Shown here piece after piece: positions 51,787 through 58,998 of a stretch of 64,000 nt of DNA; position 1 is the first letter of the stretch, and the number at the start of each line of letters is the position of its first letter. Both the position numbers and the translations under genes were made by a program. This DNA comes from Sporobacter sp942492735 (GTDB taxonomy: Bacteria; Bacillota; Clostridia; Oscillospirales; Oscillospiraceae): contig OW818648.1 in NCBI GenBank assembly GCA_942492735.1, positions 3,782,001 through 3,846,000 of the forward strand, in the 5' to 3' direction. The notes beneath the pieces were generated by a model. It searched no databases and had not been told where the DNA came from. It was given only the letters and a program-made list of their open reading frames with translations.

Positions 51787-53070
51787 TTATAATGGCCCGT
51801 CGCTGCCTAAGGCAAGTTGGCGGACACCGAGGGCATGGTTTGCCCACAGCGCTTCTCTGACAATTTCCATTAAGTATTCTTTGCAGTCGATGATCAGAAC
51901 AACTTCTGTGGATTTCTTGTTTTTCTGTCCGTTCTTAAACTTTCTGGTAACCAACAATTTAATGAATAAGCCGATTCCCAATCCAACGGCACCGCCTATA
52001 ACGCCCCATATAATCGGTCCCCAAGTTAGGACAAAGCCATAAATGCTGCCGAAGACCGCGAGCAACGCCGACGCCAGCAGCGGAATATCCAGCATGCTCA
52101 CGCCGTCAGAGCGATGAAGCGTATCAAACATCTGCCTATCCTCTACCCTTTTGTCTAGCGGGACAGCCAAGATATCTTCTTTGGCAACGCCTTTCATCTG
52201 GATTTCAGAAATCGCCTTTTCCAAAAATACGGTGTGTTCAAATGATGATATAATATACATATGCGTACCTTTATTGACCGTCTTATTGCTCGGCATGCGA
52301 AATAAGCTGTTTTGATAATGCATATTGAGAAATTTCGATTGTTCCCAGTCAAATAGGTTATTGAGTTCAACAGCGTTTCCATAAGCCGCATATAATGCGA
52401 ATAGATAAACAGAGGGAATATTTAGGAGCCATTGCGCATCAACAACAGAGATGGCATGAGTAAAGTCACCTGTTAAAGTAGACTGAATTGCCGGTAATAC
52501 GTTGGAAAAATAGGCAATGACAATCCACCAGATCAGAATGAAAAAAGCTTCCGGTATTTTGTGTATGGAGATTTGCCCCGTTCCGGGCATCAGCAAGGAC
52601 CAGAACACAGTGGAGCGCGGATCGAGCTTGTTGAGATAGTTAATTTCAATTGAATCAATCTTAAAGATTGTGATATCGGCATCTTCTCTGGCAGCCAGTA
52701 CATATTGGTGATTGAGATCGACAGTTGTGCGAAAACTATCCCATATGGCAAAAACCAACGTCGGGATATAAAGCAAGGCCCATCTCTTGTCAACTGTCGC
52801 CTTTGCCAAATCGAACCGGCCTGTAAAAGAATAGAGTATGGCCAGATTAATATGGGCCATTAAGTTGATGACGATCTCCCATATGAACAGAATGTAGCCC
52901 CGAAGATATTTGGCAAGCAACAGATGGCCAAGACCGGGAAACATTAAAGACCAGAGCGCAACAATATAAGGGCTTCGCAAATGCAGCTGGGTTGTATTTG
53001 TCGTACTCAAATACGCTTTTTGGCGTCTGGGCGCATTATTCAAACTAGATACGTTGATGCTGCAGCCCAC
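51787..53070 (-). CDS. Membrane protein with internally duplicated domain
   Basis: A 427-residue protein. Two similar helical blocks start with WSLMFPGLGHLLLAKY (about 41) and WSLLMPGTGQISIHKI (about 158), each followed by a long helix and a loop with WALLYIP or WLLNIPS, so the first 260 residues look like an internal duplication. A soluble stretch follows, then a glycine-rich membrane segment (WGVIGGAVGLGIGLFIK) and a basic tail. I recognise no named family. GTG 53070 is the longest start; no good ribosome binding site confirms it. Confidence 0.75.
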   Translation of the reverse strand: MGCSINVSSLNNAPRRQKAYLSTTNTTQLHLRSPYIVALWSLMFPGLGHLLLAKYLRGYILFIWEIVINLMAHINLAILYSFTGRFDLAKATVDKRWALLYIPTLVFAIWDSFRTTVDLNHQYVLAAREDADITIFKIDSIEINYLNKLDPRSTVFWSLLMPGTGQISIHKIPEAFFILIWWIVIAYFSNVLPAIQSTLTGDFTHAISVVDAQWLLNIPSVYLFALYAAYGNAVELNNLFDWEQSKFLNMHYQNSLFRMPSNKTVNKGTHMYIISSFEHTVFLEKAISEIQMKGVAKEDILAVPLDKRVEDRQMFDTLHRSDGVSMLDIPLLASALLAVFGSIYGFVLTWGPIIWGVIGGAVGLGIGLFIKLLVTRKFKNGQKNKKSTEVVLIIDCKEYLMEIVREALWANHALGVRQLALGSDGPL

Positions 53071-53234
53071 CTTTGATATGATTTCCTGTTACTACAAAAT
53101 GACTCGATTCACAACAGCCTGCTGTTAGTATTTTACCCATTGTCATTTCAATTCAAGGATTCTATTCCAATGATTAGAAGTAGAACTAATTATCCCCACG
53201 TTTAAGAATATGTCTTGATAAACTTCGTCACTTG

Positions 53235-53263
53235 TTGTTTTTTTACCAGAAATACGTTAGAAT
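53235..53263 (+). promoter_or_regulatory. prmA promoter
   Basis: TTGTTT (53235-53240) and TAGAAT (53258-53263), 17 nt apart, 26 nt before the start codon. Confidence 0.55.
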
Positions 53264-53289
53264 TCTTACAGCTTACATTGGAGGTTCAT

Positions 53290-54219
53290 ATGGATTGGCT
53301 TGAAATTACCGTCAGCACGTCGCCCGAAAGGCTTGATGCGCTGATGCGCAAATTGGAAGACCTGGGTATCAGCGGTCTTGTCATCAATGACGAAGCTGCG
53401 ATCAGGGAGTTTCTGGACAACAATCCCCAATCGTGGGATTATGTCGATGATGATGTTTTTATTAATGTGCACGGCAAATCGTCCCTGCAGTTTTACCTGG
53501 AGGACAGCAACGACGGCGCAGCCCTGCTGCTGGAATACCGGAGCAAGCTGCCGGAGGAGACGATTGATGTCCGGCAGGTGCGGGATGAGGACTGGCTCAA
53601 CAACTGGAAGAACTTTTTTAAGCCGATCGAGATCGGGAGGCGTCTGCTCATTGTACCGGAATGGGAGCCTATTCCGGCCACGGACAGGCTCGTCCTCCGC
53701 ATTGAGCCGAAGCTCGCGTTCGGGACGGGCTCGCACGCGTCGACGCGCATGTGCCTCGAAGCGCTCGAAAACCACAGTGCCACAACCATTCTTGACCTTG
53801 GCTGCGGAAGCGGCATTCTCGCTGTCGCCGCGCTTCTGTTCGGCGCGGAGCGCGCTGTCCTTTGCGATATTGCGCCGGACGCCGCCGCTGTCTGCTATGA
53901 CAACGCCCAGATTAACGGCATCGACGCCGGCAGGCTGACGGTTTACACCGGCAATGTCCTTGTGGGAAATACGCTTACCGAAGTCACCGGCAATAATCGG
54001 TACGACATCGTCTTTGCCAATATCATTGCGGACGTCATCATCCCGCTTGCGCCACATGTAACCGGCCTCTTACAGCCCGGCGGCGTCTTCATATGCTCGG
54101 GCATCATCGATGGCCGTCAGGACGAAGTCCGCGCCGCGCTCATAAAAAACGGCCTAGAGATCGTCCAAGCACGCCAGACCGATAACTGGCACATGTTCTC
54201 CGCCCGCGCAGTTGTCTAG
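53290..54219 (+). CDS. prmA: Ribosomal protein L11 methyltransferase
   Basis: A 309-residue SAM-dependent enzyme that trimethylates L11. The N-terminal substrate-recognition domain (to about 110) has MDWLEITVSTSPE, then WLNNWKNFFKPIEIG. The methyltransferase core has LAFGTGSHAST, the SAM motif ILDLGCGSGILAVAA and FANIIADVI. GGAGG lies 5 nt before ATG 53290; the longer frame has no site. Confidence 0.94.
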   Translation: MDWLEITVSTSPERLDALMRKLEDLGISGLVINDEAAIREFLDNNPQSWDYVDDDVFINVHGKSSLQFYLEDSNDGAALLLEYRSKLPEETIDVRQVRDEDWLNNWKNFFKPIEIGRRLLIVPEWEPIPATDRLVLRIEPKLAFGTGSHASTRMCLEALENHSATTILDLGCGSGILAVAALLFGAERAVLCDIAPDAAAVCYDNAQINGIDAGRLTVYTGNVLVGNTLTEVTGNNRYDIVFANIIADVIIPLAPHVTGLLQPGGVFICSGIIDGRQDEVRAALIKNGLEIVQARQTDNWHMFSARAVV

Positions 54220-54287
54220 ACAAGGCGGTTGTGATAAAATGGGTGATGCCATGATGAACCCATAATGTTCTTTCAAAAGGAGCCTTT

Positions 54288-54350
54288 TGTAGGGGAATGG
54301 GGCGCGGGGCGTAGCCCCCACTCTTTGCGGCATGGGGCGTAGCCCCATAC
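54288..54350. repeat. GTAGGGG-opened repeat with two GGGGCGTAGCCCC hairpins
   Basis: Opens TGTAGGGGAATGGGG. Two palindromes GGGGC-GTA-GCCCC (54306-54318) and ATGGGGC-GTA-GCCCCAT (54332-54348) follow. The right CCCTACA end is missing. Confidence 0.6.
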
Positions 54351-54396
54351 CTTTACTGGGCGGGCGGGTGGGCATATTTTGATTGGAGGCGATAAT

Positions 54397-55524
54397 ATGC
54401 AGCGAAAAGCAACGGCAGTTCTTGTTCTGCTGTGCATTATTGCGTCGATCGCCTTACCTGCGGGTAAAGCCGCCGGTACTGTGTATTTTTCGGTTGTCAA
54501 TAATTCAATTCTGCCGCTCAGTGCTGCGACAATGCCGGCTTATATTGAAGGCCAGCTTTATCTGCCGTATAGTTTTTTCAATTCCGACGAGCTCGGTGTT
54601 TACTCGAACGCGGGCGGAGATATTGCTCTTATTTATTTCTCTAATTCAAAACTGCTGAAATTTGATGTTGCTCGGGGGACGGTTTTTAACCAGAACGATG
54701 AACAATATTATCGTTATAACGCAAAGCTTTATAACGGCATCATTTACGTACCGGTTCAGCTCGTCTGTGACTTCTTTGGATTCACGCACAGCGTCATTGA
54801 TACCGAACCGGCAGACATTGTCAGGGTGCGGACGTCCGCAAGCAATATTGATGACGCGAGATTTACAACGATTACCTCTATAAAAGACGAGCTGCAATCC
54901 AAGTATGACGCATACACCGGCAATCCGGGCGCCTCAGCTTCTCCCACATCCTCCGCGGATGTTGGGCCGACATATCAGAATGTAACGGTATTCCTCAATT
55001 TCTTTGATATCTCAAGCGGAAAATTGTCCTCTATTCTCGACACACTCGACACGACTGCCTACAACGTCTGTATTTTTGTTGCCAAGGATGAAATAGAGGC
55101 AAATGCCACCCTCCTGCGCCGCGCAGCCGGTCGTGGCCATATGATCGGCATTTGGCTGAAGGACGGCACATATGCCGAATATATGGACGCTTCAGCGCTC
55201 CTCTTCGAGGCGGCAAAGGTCAAAACCGTCATCGTCACAGCGGGCGGCGATAATACCAAAGCAGCCATCGCTATGGCCGATGCGGCGCAGCTCGTCTTCT
55301 GGCTGTCAACCAGCAGCTACGACGCAGAGGCGAAATTCTCCGTCGCCGGTCTGACAGGGAGCCTTGGCGTTGTCAGCGGACGCCAAAGCATAGCTTTTGC
55401 CTGCTCGGAAAAAACATCCTTCGTCCTGCGCTCATTTCTGCTGTACTTAAATCAGCAAAAGTATAATGTCCGTCCGGTCAACGAGACGACGACTCCTATT
55501 ATCTCTGCCGGTAATCCGGCTTAA
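54397..55524 (+). CDS. Exported stalk-domain protein with deacetylase-like C-terminus
   Basis: A 375-residue secreted protein: signal peptide (ends near GKAAG), a copper-amine-oxidase N-terminal (stalk) domain at about 35-150 (YIEGQLYLPYSFF and YNGIIYVPVQLVCDFFGF), a Ser/Pro linker, and a C-terminal part. That last part resembles a polysaccharide-deacetylase barrel (NVTVFLNFFD, RRAAGRGHMIGIW) but I do not see the metal His/Asp triad, so it may be inactive. GGAGG lies 7 nt before ATG 54397. The nucleotidyltransferase gene starts 25 nt after it. Confidence 0.82.
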   Translation: MQRKATAVLVLLCIIASIALPAGKAAGTVYFSVVNNSILPLSAATMPAYIEGQLYLPYSFFNSDELGVYSNAGGDIALIYFSNSKLLKFDVARGTVFNQNDEQYYRYNAKLYNGIIYVPVQLVCDFFGFTHSVIDTEPADIVRVRTSASNIDDARFTTITSIKDELQSKYDAYTGNPGASASPTSSADVGPTYQNVTVFLNFFDISSGKLSSILDTLDTTAYNVCIFVAKDEIEANATLLRRAAGRGHMIGIWLKDGTYAEYMDASALLFEAAKVKTVIVTAGGDNTKAAIAMADAAQLVFWLSTSSYDAEAKFSVAGLTGSLGVVSGRQSIAFACSEKTSFVLRSFLLYLNQQKYNVRPVNETTTPIISAGNPA

Positions 55525-55549
55525 TATTTCACAAGGGTGGTACATAATC

Positions 55550-56293
55550 ATGGGACATCAATTAAAAGCAGTTGTTCTGGCGGCGGGCAAAGGGACGCGC
55601 CTTCAAACCGAGGGCTGTGACCTGCCGAAGGTCATGCGCGAAGCCTGTCAGCGGCCGCTCCTTGATTACGTGCTCCAGGCCATCTCGTTTATTGACAAAA
55701 AGGATGTCATCATCGTTGTCGGCTATAGAAAAGAAGACGTTATGGCGCAATTTCTCGGTTATACATACGCCCTCCAGCTGGAGCAGCTCGGTACCGGGCA
55801 CGCCGTGATGTCCGCCGAAAATGACCTGCGCGGTTTTGACGGCAGCGTTCTTGTCTGCTACGGCGATATGCCGCTGTTGACGCGCGATACATATGAAGCG
55901 CTTATATCGGCCCATATTGCAGGGATAAACGACTGCACCATCCTGAGCAGCAGGTCCGATGAAAAGCTGCCTTACGGCAGGATTGTCAGAGACAGTAACG
56001 GCGAATTCGTTAAAATCGTCGAGGACAAGGACTGCGCCCCGGACGAAAAAGCAATTGATGAGCTCAACACCGGCCTATACGTTTTCGAAGCCGGAAAGCT
56101 TCTGCCGACACTGTCAAAACTCAAAAACAACAATGCGCAGGGCGAATACTATCTGACGGATGTCCCGGCGATACTGCGCGGTGAGGGCGCGAAAATCGGC
56201 ATCTGTATGCGCGATTTGGGCAGCGAAATCATCGGTGTTAATACAGTCGATCAGCTCCTGCAGGTCGAGGATATTCTCCGTCAGCGCGGATAA
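55550..56293 (+). CDS. GlmU-like nucleotidyltransferase, single domain
   Basis: A 247-residue sugar-nucleotide pyrophosphorylase domain: KAVVLAAGKGTRLQ, then LPKVMREACQRPLLDYV, QLGTGHAVM and YGDMPLL match the N-terminal half of GlmU (UDP-GlcNAc synthesis). The C-terminal acetyltransferase beta-helix of GlmU is absent, so it may be a pyrophosphorylase for another sugar or work with a separate acetyltransferase. AAGGGTGG precedes ATG 55550. Probably cotranscribed with the stalk-domain gene. Confidence 0.88.
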   Translation: MGHQLKAVVLAAGKGTRLQTEGCDLPKVMREACQRPLLDYVLQAISFIDKKDVIIVVGYRKEDVMAQFLGYTYALQLEQLGTGHAVMSAENDLRGFDGSVLVCYGDMPLLTRDTYEALISAHIAGINDCTILSSRSDEKLPYGRIVRDSNGEFVKIVEDKDCAPDEKAIDELNTGLYVFEAGKLLPTLSKLKNNNAQGEYYLTDVPAILRGEGAKIGICMRDLGSEIIGVNTVDQLLQVEDILRQRG

Positions 56294-56332
56294 AAGCTGT
56301 CAGAATCCCTCCACCACTGATGCGGTCCCGTC

Positions 56333-56361
56333 TTGACATTCCCATGTTAAAGTGCTACTAT
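56333..56361 (+). promoter_or_regulatory. Promoter of tRNA-Leu
   Basis: Perfect TTGACA (56333-56338) and TACTAT (56356-56361) with a 17-nt spacer, 20 nt before the tRNA. Confidence 0.8.
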
Positions 56362-56381
56362 AACTCTTGCTTCACCAAAAA

Positions 56382-56470
56382 GCCGGTGTGGCGGAATCGG
56401 CAGACGCCCGGGACTTAAAATCCCGTGAGGGTCACCCCTCGTACCGGTTCGACCCCGGTCACCGGCACCA
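56382..56470 (+). tRNA. tRNA-Leu (anticodon UAA)
   Basis: Acceptor stem GCCGGTG/CACCGGC; anticodon stem CGGGA/TCCCG around loop CTTAAAA, giving anticodon TAA; a long variable arm (class II); T loop GGTTCGACCCC. CCA is encoded. 89 nt. It reads UUA and UUG codons. It has its own promoter and terminator. Confidence 0.97.
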
Positions 56471-56472
56471 GG

Positions 56473-56509
56473 AAAAGACTCTGATTGTAATTCAATCAGA
56501 GTCTTTTTC
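56473..56509 (+). terminator. Terminator of tRNA-Leu
   Basis: AAAAGACTCTGATTG pairs with CAATCAGAGTCTTTTT around TAATT, starting 3 nt after the tRNA. Confidence 0.92.
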
Positions 56510-56619
56510 AACTATATTCGCCATTGGCGAGATATATAGGCTGCGCCGGTGATATAGTAAAGCAGTGATATTGGGCTTCGCCCAGTTTTGGAAGCGAATA
56601 ATTGCGTAAGGAGATTATT

Positions 56620-57144
56620 ATGAATATGGAATTATGGGAAAAGGCTGTGGCTTTCCACGGGCATCAGTGTCCCGGTCTTGCCATTGGCGTCCGCGCAAGC
56701 GAGATTGCGATGACGTTGCTTGGAACCGGCGCTTCACACGATGAAGCAATTGTTTGTGTGACTGAAAACGACGCCTGTGGTGTCGACGGAATACAGGCCA
56801 TTCTGAGCTGTACGTTCGGAAAGGGTAACCTGATTTATCGTGATACCGGTAAACAGGCGTTCAGCTTTTTCGCAAGAAAAAGCGGTAAGAAAATACGCCT
56901 CGTCCTAAAGCCGTTTGCAGGTGAGATGAGCCGTCCCGAACGACAGGCGTATATTCTCAATGCGCCGCTTGACGACGTATTCATGATCGGAGCGCCGAAC
57001 TTCGACCTGCCCGAAACGGCGCGGCTTTTCACGACCGTCAATTGTGAAAGCTGCGGCGAGGGCGCACCGGAGCATAAGATCCGCTTGCAGGAGGGGAAAA
57101 AGGTTTGCCTTGACTGCTTCAAGCCTTACACCAGGGGCTGGTAA
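56620..57144 (+). CDS. FmdE family protein with zinc ribbon
   Basis: A 174-residue protein of the FmdE family (PF02663): AVAFHGHQCPGLAIGVRAS at the N-terminus and ENDACGVDGIQAILSCTFGK in the middle, with conserved His and Cys as likely metal ligands. A C-terminal zinc ribbon has CESC...CLDC. FmdE was named in molybdenum formylmethanofuran dehydrogenase operons of methanogens; bacterial members lack that context, and their role is unknown, possibly in molybdenum metabolism. AAGGAG lies 7 nt before ATG 56620. Confidence 0.9.
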   Translation: MNMELWEKAVAFHGHQCPGLAIGVRASEIAMTLLGTGASHDEAIVCVTENDACGVDGIQAILSCTFGKGNLIYRDTGKQAFSFFARKSGKKIRLVLKPFAGEMSRPERQAYILNAPLDDVFMIGAPNFDLPETARLFTTVNCESCGEGAPEHKIRLQEGKKVCLDCFKPYTRGW

Positions 57145-57196
57145 ATGCTGTCATAGCACCAGAGCGTACGTTTTTACAAGACGGATGAACCGTGCC

Positions 57197-57793
57197 CTAG
57201 TCTTTTTCTACTAAACCTTCACCGGAAATGTCTATGTAGAACTGCGGATCAAATTCGGGTTCTAGTGCGCCTGTGGCGGATGGAAAATACCTTATGACGA
57301 TACGGATGAAGTCATCCTCGGTTCCTGGTTTGTATTTTATTCCGTCACTGAAAAAACTTCCTTGCCAGGCATGATCATAATCAAGATATTCATTTAACTT
57401 GTCGGCAAGCTCAAGCGCTTCTTTTTCGGAAAGAATATTCCAATTTATTGTTACCTTATTTCCAAATTTTCTCGAATCATAGATTTTTGTAACCTTTCCC
57501 AAATTCGGAAAATCACTCGGCAGCATTTCTGATGGCCAGTCAACAGTGTAACTAGGAACAATGTCACCTTGTATTACAGCGGTAACCTCATCAGTAACAT
57601 CATCACTATCATCCGCAGGTACATTGGCACCGACATCATTAGCAATAGTCGGTTCGGAACTATCCGAAGAATCACTTGCGGCATCATTTGCGGCAGCTTG
57701 ACTATCGGAAGTCATTGGTGCTTTAGGAGCGCAGGAAGCAAGAGAGAAAACCATTAGTATTGTGAGCAATAAACTAAATACTTTAACAGACAT
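57197..57793 (-). CDS. Lipoprotein of unknown function
   Basis: A 198-residue lipoprotein: lipobox SLASC (C21), an acidic Asp/Ser/Ala-rich linker (to about 70), then a small alpha/beta domain (WPSEMLPSDFPNLGKVTKIY and later EKEALELADKLNEYL). I know similar unnamed lipoproteins in Clostridia; function unknown. GAGGAGG precedes ATG. It converges with the FmdE gene and is divergent from mscL. Confidence 0.85.
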   Translation of the reverse strand: MSVKVFSLLLTILMVFSLASCAPKAPMTSDSQAAANDAASDSSDSSEPTIANDVGANVPADDSDDVTDEVTAVIQGDIVPSYTVDWPSEMLPSDFPNLGKVTKIYDSRKFGNKVTINWNILSEKEALELADKLNEYLDYDHAWQGSFFSDGIKYKPGTEDDFIRIVIRYFPSATGALEPEFDPQFYIDISGEGLVEKD

Positions 57794-58120
57794 TGCTGTT
57801 TCCTCCTCGGTTTTTCGATTACTGTAATTCTTAAACTATTTCGCTAATTACATTGTTGTCGCTGGAACATTATGGTCATTTACGCCCCGCCTTCTTGTCA
57901 ATACTCAAACCTTAATTTTGTTAAATAAGAGAAATTATGAACTAAAACACAAATTTTGTCAATGTAATAAATTCCCGAGTCTTTGTTCTTGGCGCGAAGG
58001 AGTTAACGTCTTATTTTAGTTTTTCGAACGGTTTTTGTTGATATTCACACAAAGAAGTATTATTATATGAATGAACATAATTAATTTCGACGGATTTTCA
58101 CTATTTAAGGAGGAGAACAA
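57794..58120. other. Divergent intergenic region before mscL
   Basis: About 330 AT-rich bases. The mscL promoter is at 58038-58066. I see no gene, repeat or clear leader structure in the rest. Confidence 0.6.
58038..58066 (+). promoter_or_regulatory. mscL promoter
   Basis: TTGATA (58038-58043) and TATTAT (58061-58066) with a 17-nt spacer, 54 nt before the start codon. Confidence 0.65.
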
Positions 58121-58522
58121 TTGAGTAAATTTGTCAAGGAATTCAAAGACTTTGCGGTAAAAGGAAACGCCATTGATTTAGCGGTTGGCGTCATTCTCGG
58201 TGCTGCGCTCGGTAAAATTATTGCATCTATTGTTAATGACCTTGTGATGCCAATAATCGGCACGTTCTTAGGCGGCGTTGATTTCTCAAATTGGAAAATT
58301 GAGTTACCCCGACTCTTTAACCAACCCGACCCCGTCTATATGAACCTCGGTATTTTTATCAACACAGTCATAGAGTTTATAATCATTGCCCTTGTCGTAT
58401 TCTTGCTTGTTAAGGCCATTAACAAGCTCAGGAAAAAGAAAGAGGAAGCAGCCCCTCCTCCGGGTCCCAGCAAAGAAGAACAGTTACTCACTGAGATTAG
58501 AGACATTTTAAGTCGGAAATAA
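58121..58522 (+). CDS. mscL: Large-conductance mechanosensitive channel
   Basis: A 133-residue protein that opens a wide pore under membrane tension to save cells from osmotic downshock. Two helices: DLAVGVILGAALGKIIASIVN (gly-rich pore helix) and the second from about 70 (FINTVIEFIIIALVVFLLVK), then a charged cytosolic tail with KEEQLLTEIRDIL. Starts with TTG 58121 after AAGGAGGAG. The DUF1508 gene follows 40 nt later. Confidence 0.95.
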   Translation: MSKFVKEFKDFAVKGNAIDLAVGVILGAALGKIIASIVNDLVMPIIGTFLGGVDFSNWKIELPRLFNQPDPVYMNLGIFINTVIEFIIIALVVFLLVKAINKLRKKKEEAAPPPGPSKEEQLLTEIRDILSRK

Positions 58523-58562
58523 TTCTTATTTTTATATAATAACAATATTGGAGGTATACATT

Positions 58563-58934
58563 ATGGCAGGTAAATTTGTCGTCAAAAAAACAAACACAGG
58601 ATTTAAGTTCGATCTCAAGGCTTCAAACGGTGAAGTTATTTTAACTTCCGAAGTATATGCCGCCCTTCCTTCGTGTAAAAACGGTATCGAGAGCATTAAA
58701 GCAAATGCGCCCGTTGCCAATGTCGAGGATCAGACAGTTTCAGGCTTCAACATAGAAAAGCATCCCAAATTTGAAATGTATACGGATAATTCAAGCGAGT
58801 ATCGTTTCCGCTTGAAAGCAAGAAACGGCGAAATCATAGGCACAAGTGAAGGATATAAAGCCAAAGCCTCTTGTCAGAATGGCATTGATTCTGTTAAAAA
58901 GAACGCAACCGACGCTGTCGTCACTGAAGAATAA
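58563..58934 (+). CDS. DUF1508 (YegP-like) tandem-domain protein
   Basis: A 123-residue protein with two DUF1508 repeats: KFVVKKTNTGFKFDLKASNG...YAALPSCKNGIESIK and FEMYTDNSSEYRFRLKARNG...YKAKASCQNGIDSVKK. YegP-type proteins are small, beta-rich and stress-linked in some species; function unknown. GGAGG lies 8 nt before ATG 58563. Likely cotranscribed with mscL and ended by the hairpin at 58951-58998. Confidence 0.92.
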   Translation: MAGKFVVKKTNTGFKFDLKASNGEVILTSEVYAALPSCKNGIESIKANAPVANVEDQTVSGFNIEKHPKFEMYTDNSSEYRFRLKARNGEIIGTSEGYKAKASCQNGIDSVKKNATDAVVTEE

Positions 58935-58950
58935 CGGCTCATCAGGCATA

Positions 58951-58998
58951 AAGAATTAAGACTCAGGTATTGTATCAATACCTGAGTCTTAATTCTTT
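58951..58998. terminator. Bidirectional terminator overlapping a stop codon
   Basis: AAGAATTAAGACTCAGGTAT pairs with its perfect inverse around a short loop. T-rich on both sides. It ends both the DUF1508 gene and the opposing GGDEF-EAL gene, whose TAA (58989-58991) lies in the stem. Confidence 0.92.
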
